From contig NZ_OBMU01000001.1 in NCBI RefSeq assembly GCF_900218065.1, positions 62,001-126,000 on the forward strand: DNA of 64,000 bases. Reading direction: 5' to 3'. This DNA is from Novosphingobium sp. Chol11. Lineage in GTDB: Bacteria; Pseudomonadota; Alphaproteobacteria; Sphingomonadales; Sphingomonadaceae. The notes under the pieces were generated by a model. The model was given only the letters and a program-made list of their open reading frames with translations, made no database searches and was not told the origin of the DNA. The first letter of the stretch is position 1; every line of letters starts with the position of its first letter. A program made the translations under genes and the position numbers. Below are positions 61,006 to 64,000 of the stretch, piece by piece.

Positions 61006-62025
61006 TCAGTCGAACAGCCCGTCCTGGAGACCGCTGGGTGGATTGAGGCCGAGATGCTTCCAGCCCGGCCCGTTGAGACAGCGTCCGCGCGCCGTGCGCG
61101 CAATGAGGCCAAGCTGGATCAGATAGGGCTCGATCACCTCTTCGATCGTGTCGCGCGGCTCCGACAACCCTGCCGCCAGCGTTTCGACGCCCACCGGCCC
61201 GCCGCGATAAATGTCGGCGATCATCATCAGGTAGCGGCGATCCATGAGGTCAAGGCCAAGTTGATCGACTTCCAGACGGCTGAGCGCCGCGTCGGCGGCC
61301 TTGGCGTCCACCGCTTCGACACCAGCGACGTTCGCGAAATCGCGCACCCGCCGCAGTAATCGCCCCGCGATGCGCGGAGTTCCGCGCGACCGCCGGGCGA
61401 TCTCGATCGCTCCGTCAGACGTGATGCCAAGGTCGAGCAACCGGGCAGCGCGCCGCACCACCAGTTCCAGTTCCTCGACGGTATAAAATTGCAGCCGCAC
61501 CGGAATGCCGAAACGGTCGCGCAGCGGCGTCGTCAGCAGTCCCTGCCGCGTCGTCGCGCCCACCAGCGTGAAGCGGGGCAGGTCGATGCGCACCGACCGG
61601 GCCGATGGTCCCTCGCCGATCATCAGGTCGAGGGCCCGGTCCTCCATCGCGGGATAGAGGACTTCTTCCACGGCTGGATTGAGCCGGTGGATTTCGTCCA
61701 CGAACAGCACGTCGCCTTCGTCGAGGTTGGTGAGCAGCGCCGCCAGATCCCCCGACTTGGCGATCACCGGGCCCGATGTTGCGCGAAAGCCGACGCCCAT
61801 CTCCTTCGCAACGATCTGCGCCAGCGTCGTCTTGCCAAGGCCGGGCGGGCCAAAGAACAGCACATGGTCCAACGCGTCGCCACGCTGCTTCGCCGCCTCG
61901 ATGAAGACGCGCAGATTTTCGCGCGCTGCCTGCTGCCCGATAAATTCGGTGAGCGATTTGGGCCGCAGAGCTGCGTCCGCATCCTCGGGACGGCGCGTCG
62001 AGGCGATCAACCGGTCCTCGCTCAC
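61006..62025 (-). CDS. ruvB: Holliday junction branch-migration ATPase RuvB
   Basis: The motor of the RuvAB complex. It has Walker [11 protein letters not shown] (59-68), Walker [11 protein letters not shown], sensor region [20 protein letters not shown], and a C-terminal winged helix ending [20 protein letters not shown]. The length of 339 residues is normal. The start overlaps the ruvA stop by four bases. ruvC is not adjacent in the window. Confidence 0.97.
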   Translation of the reverse strand: MSEDRLIASTRRPEDADAALRPKSLTEFIGQQAARENLRVFIEAAKQRGDALDHVLFFGPPGLGKTTLAQIVAKEMGVGFRATSGPVIAKSGDLAALLTNLDEGDVLFVDEIHRLNPAVEEVLYPAMEDRALDLMIGEGPSARSVRIDLPRFTLVGATTRQGLLTTPLRDRFGIPVRLQFYTVEELELVVRRAARLLDLGITSDGAIEIARRSRGTPRIAGRLLRRVRDFANVAGVEAVDAKAADAALSRLEVDQLGLDLMDRRYLMMIADIYRGGPVGVETLAAGLSEPRDTIEEVIEPYLIQLGLIARTARGRCLNGPGWKHLGLNPPSGLQDGLFD

Positions 62026-62639
62026 TTGGCCGCCTTCCGCAGCGCCAGCCGCACCAGCGCATCCAGCGTCGCGCCTTCACCCAGCTCTTCTTCCGCCGCG
62101 GCAACCGCGCTGCTGGCCTCAACCGGCTTGAAACCGAGATTCTGAAGCGCAGACACGGCATCCGCGCCAAGCCCTCCGGCAGTCGCCGGGATGATGCCGG
62201 CGCCCGATATTCCACCCGCGCCCGGCGCGGCGCCGATCTTGTCCTTGAGTTCATTGACGATGCGCAGCGCCAGCTTGGGGCCGACGCCATTGGCGCGCGC
62301 CACCATGGCCTTGTCGCCCGTCGCCACCGCGCGATGCAGTTCGGCTGGTTCAAGCGCCGACAAAATGGCCAGCGCCACGCGCGACCCCACGCCCTGTACG
62401 CCGATCAGCAGGCGGAACCAGTCGCGCTCTTCACCGCGCGCAAAACCGACGAGCCGGATCGAATCCTCCGACACCAGCATTTCGGTATGCACGGTCACGG
62501 CTTCGCCCACCGGCCCCAGCGCAGCCAGCGTCCGCGACGATGCCCCGACCAGATAGCCGACGCCCGCCACATCAATGATCGCATGGTCCAGCCCGGTGCT
62601 GTCCAGCCGCCCTTTCAATTTCGCGATCATGCCCCGCAC
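62022..62639 (-). CDS. ruvA: Holliday junction-binding protein RuvA
   Basis: The tetrameric junction-binding partner of RuvB, 205 residues. It has an N-terminal OB fold ([28 protein letters not shown]), two helix-hairpin-helix motifs ([32 protein letters not shown]) and a flexible linker. The C-terminal RuvB-binding domain is at the end ([16 protein letters not shown]). Two extra residues (MR) before MIAKLKG may not be used. Confidence 0.96.
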   Translation of the reverse strand: MRGMIAKLKGRLDSTGLDHAIIDVAGVGYLVGASSRTLAALGPVGEAVTVHTEMLVSEDSIRLVGFARGEERDWFRLLIGVQGVGSRVALAILSALEPAELHRAVATGDKAMVARANGVGPKLALRIVNELKDKIGAAPGAGGISGAGIIPATAGGLGADAVSALQNLGFKPVEASSAVAAAEEELGEGATLDALVRLALRKAAK

Positions 62640-62766
62640 CCTTTGGTCATGGTCTGTTCTTTACAGCGTCTCCAGCGCAGCGCCAGTCAAAAGCGTGTTG
62701 TCACGGCACCATTTGGTCTGCTGGGCGTAATGCAGCGAAATCCTCCCTTTTTTCAGGAAGCCATTG

Positions 62767-63342
62767 ATGTCCATGCAAGCGCCGCTGCTCTCGCCGCAGG
62801 ATTTCGTCTGCCCCGCCATTCGCCTTTCCGGCCCTGTGGACCAGGCGATGTATCTGCACTTCAAGGATGCACTCGCCGCCGCTCCTTCTGAAGGCTTGGT
62901 GGTAATAGAAATCGCGACGCTGGGGGGCGATCCCGAAATCGCCCGGATGATGGGCGAGGATATCCGGTTTCATTCTGAGCTCAGCGCCGGCCGCAGGCTT
63001 GTCTTTCTTGGCAAGACCGCGGTCTATTCGGCCGGGGCGACCTTCATGGGCTTTTTCGCGAAGGAGAACCGCTATCTCACCCGCGGCACGCGGGTCATGA
63101 TCCATGAGCGGCTCATCACGAAAGACATCCATTTGCAGGGGCCGCTCACGACCTGCATCGCGCCGCTCAAAGCTGCGCTCAACGAGATTGAATCTTCGAT
63201 CGCCATTCAAAATGAGGGCTTTTCGAACCTTATCCTTGGTTCCGACATCACGCTTGAGGAAGTCCTGCGCCGCGCCCCCGAAAACTGGTATCTGGAAGCC
63301 AATGAAGCTGCGTCGCTCGGTCTGGTGGCAGCGGTGCTCTAG
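62767..63342 (+). CDS. ClpP-like serine protease family protein
   Basis: A protein of about 191 residues with the ClpP/crotonase fold. It has IRLSGPVDQAMY, a nucleophile serine in AVYSAGATFMGFF, and a histidine in RVMIHERLI, the positions used by ClpP (Ser-His). It lacks the strongly conserved ClpP N-terminal loop and handle features I would expect, so it is a divergent ClpP-type paralogue of unknown target. The start is the ATG after AGGAAG; a TTG one codon earlier and an ATG two codons later are possible. Confidence 0.75.
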   Translation: MSMQAPLLSPQDFVCPAIRLSGPVDQAMYLHFKDALAAAPSEGLVVIEIATLGGDPEIARMMGEDIRFHSELSAGRRLVFLGKTAVYSAGATFMGFFAKENRYLTRGTRVMIHERLITKDIHLQGPLTTCIAPLKAALNEIESSIAIQNEGFSNLILGSDITLEEVLRRAPENWYLEANEAASLGLVAAVL

Positions 63343-63393
63343 AAGCGCGCAGCATTTGATCTGAAAACTAAAATTGATCCGAAAAACTAAAAG

Positions 63394-63495
63394 CCGTTCA
63401 GGCTGAGCCTGTCGAAGCCTTTCTCATTTTAAAACGTAAAACCCTTCGACAAGCTCAGGGCGAACAGTAGGAGAAGCAAATTCAGGGCGAACGGT
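63394..63495. repeat. REP-like inverted repeat cluster
   Basis: A plus-oriented element (63394-63420, CCGTTCAGGCTGAGC and GTCGAAGCCT) is followed by an inverted copy (63442-63467, CCCTTCGACAAGCTCAGGGC and GAACAG) and a partial third (63481-63495). The first two can pair into a long hairpin. Same family as the element at 11361-11387. Confidence 0.8.
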
Positions 63496-63625
63496 AGTGA
63501 AAAGAAAAGCCGATTGAGCGCGATCCTGAAATCCTTCTTTTCGCTGCTCTTTGTGCAGTCAGGGGCGAACGGGCGCGCTCAGAAATAGCCCACCCTTGCC
63601 AGCCTCCGTTTTTTGCGGCTTCCTG

Positions 63626-64000
63626 ATGGACATGAAGCCTGCCTCTTCGCGTCGCGCACTTTTCCCCTGGCGCTATGGGATGTTCCTGATGCTTCTGGTG
63701 ACGGCCTTGCCCTTCGGCCTGATGATGCCTTGGCATTAGGCCGTGATGGCGGGGTTCGATTGTGCCTCTTCCGCTTTCATCGCCGCCGCAGCATCGCTCA
63801 TCCATGCCGATCCGGACAGCATGCGCCGCAATGCCGAAGTGAACGACGCCAATCGCCGCCTCATGCTCCTTCTCACAGGTTTCGTCTCACTGGTCGTTCT
63901 GGTTGCCGTGGGCGCTGCCGTCAGCCAGCATGGCGGCCCGAACGCGGCGGTCATAGCCCTGCTGCTCGTGACACTGGCGCTCGCCTGGCTCTTTTCGAAC
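63626..64000 (+). pseudogene. DUF1345 membrane protein gene with in-frame amber codon
   Basis: The first 37 codons (MDMKPASSRRALFPWRYGMF, then LMLLVTALPFGLMMPWH) end at TAG 63737-63739. The same frame continues as AVMAGFDCASSAFIAAAASL and further membrane segments to the window edge, 85 codons from the next ATG (63746). The two parts join into the N-terminus of a DUF1345-type membrane protein, so TAG probably replaces a sense codon such as CAG. Restart at ATG 63746 could still give a shortened protein. The right end is cut by the window. Confidence 0.6.

Overview
The window looks like the replication-origin region of a sphingomonad chromosome (Alphaproteobacteria, probably Sphingobium or a close relative). 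This is inferred from gene content, gene order and the high-GC codon use, not from a database match. The strongest anchor is at 1-4325. dnaQ, coaE, aroE, maf and ppsR run leftward, hemE and hemJ run rightward, and the gap between ppsR and hemE carries a cluster of DnaA boxes. This is the order known around oriC in Caulobacter and Rickettsia.

Region by region. 4.8-29.6 kb is a mostly housekeeping block. It holds panC, the division-site ATPase mipZ with an overlapping membrane J-domain gene, a phosphomannomutase, a FadL-type porin, ispG, an EamA exporter, ftsK, lolA, xth, ribA, an L,D-transpeptidase-like gene, glnD, mutS, maeB, a compact cofE-cofD-cofC operon for coenzyme F420, and a polysaccharide deacetylase. 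Two near-identical short RNA genes, each with promoter, SD-complementary core and terminator, follow the phosphomannomutase gene and ftsK.

29.6-38.2 kb is an integrated island of about 8.6 kb. It is bounded by a 14-bp direct repeat of the 3' end of tRNA-Ser(GCT). It carries a P4-type integrase, an AlpA-like regulator, long AT-rich noncoding stretches, several uncharacterised small genes, a zinc-ribbon membrane protein paired with a small secreted protein, a serine resolvase with a candidate 28-bp res site, and a translationally coupled DprA-like / phosphoribosyltransferase pair. That pair is the best candidate for an undescribed, possibly defensive, system.

38.3-64 kb returns to the chromosome. 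It holds a DUF1134 (EipA-like) gene, dinB, a YceD-family gene, a cytochrome bc1 chaperone, bamE, a LuxR-type regulator with an atypical receiver domain, a class III aminotransferase, an SMP-30 hydrolase, and a TonB-dependent receptor. A nitrate-type ABC transporter with a neighbouring porin follows. Its leader RNA looks like an ANTAR (NasT-type) antitermination element. Then come tRNA-Leu(CAG), a hydrolase/TPR pair, gloA-gloB, an acyl-CoA ligase, ruvA-ruvB, a ClpP-like protease, and at the right edge a DUF1345 gene interrupted by an in-frame amber codon.

Limits: start codons were chosen from ribosome-binding sites and family lengths by eye. RNA structures were found by reading for complementary arms. 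No alignment, folding or homology search was run.
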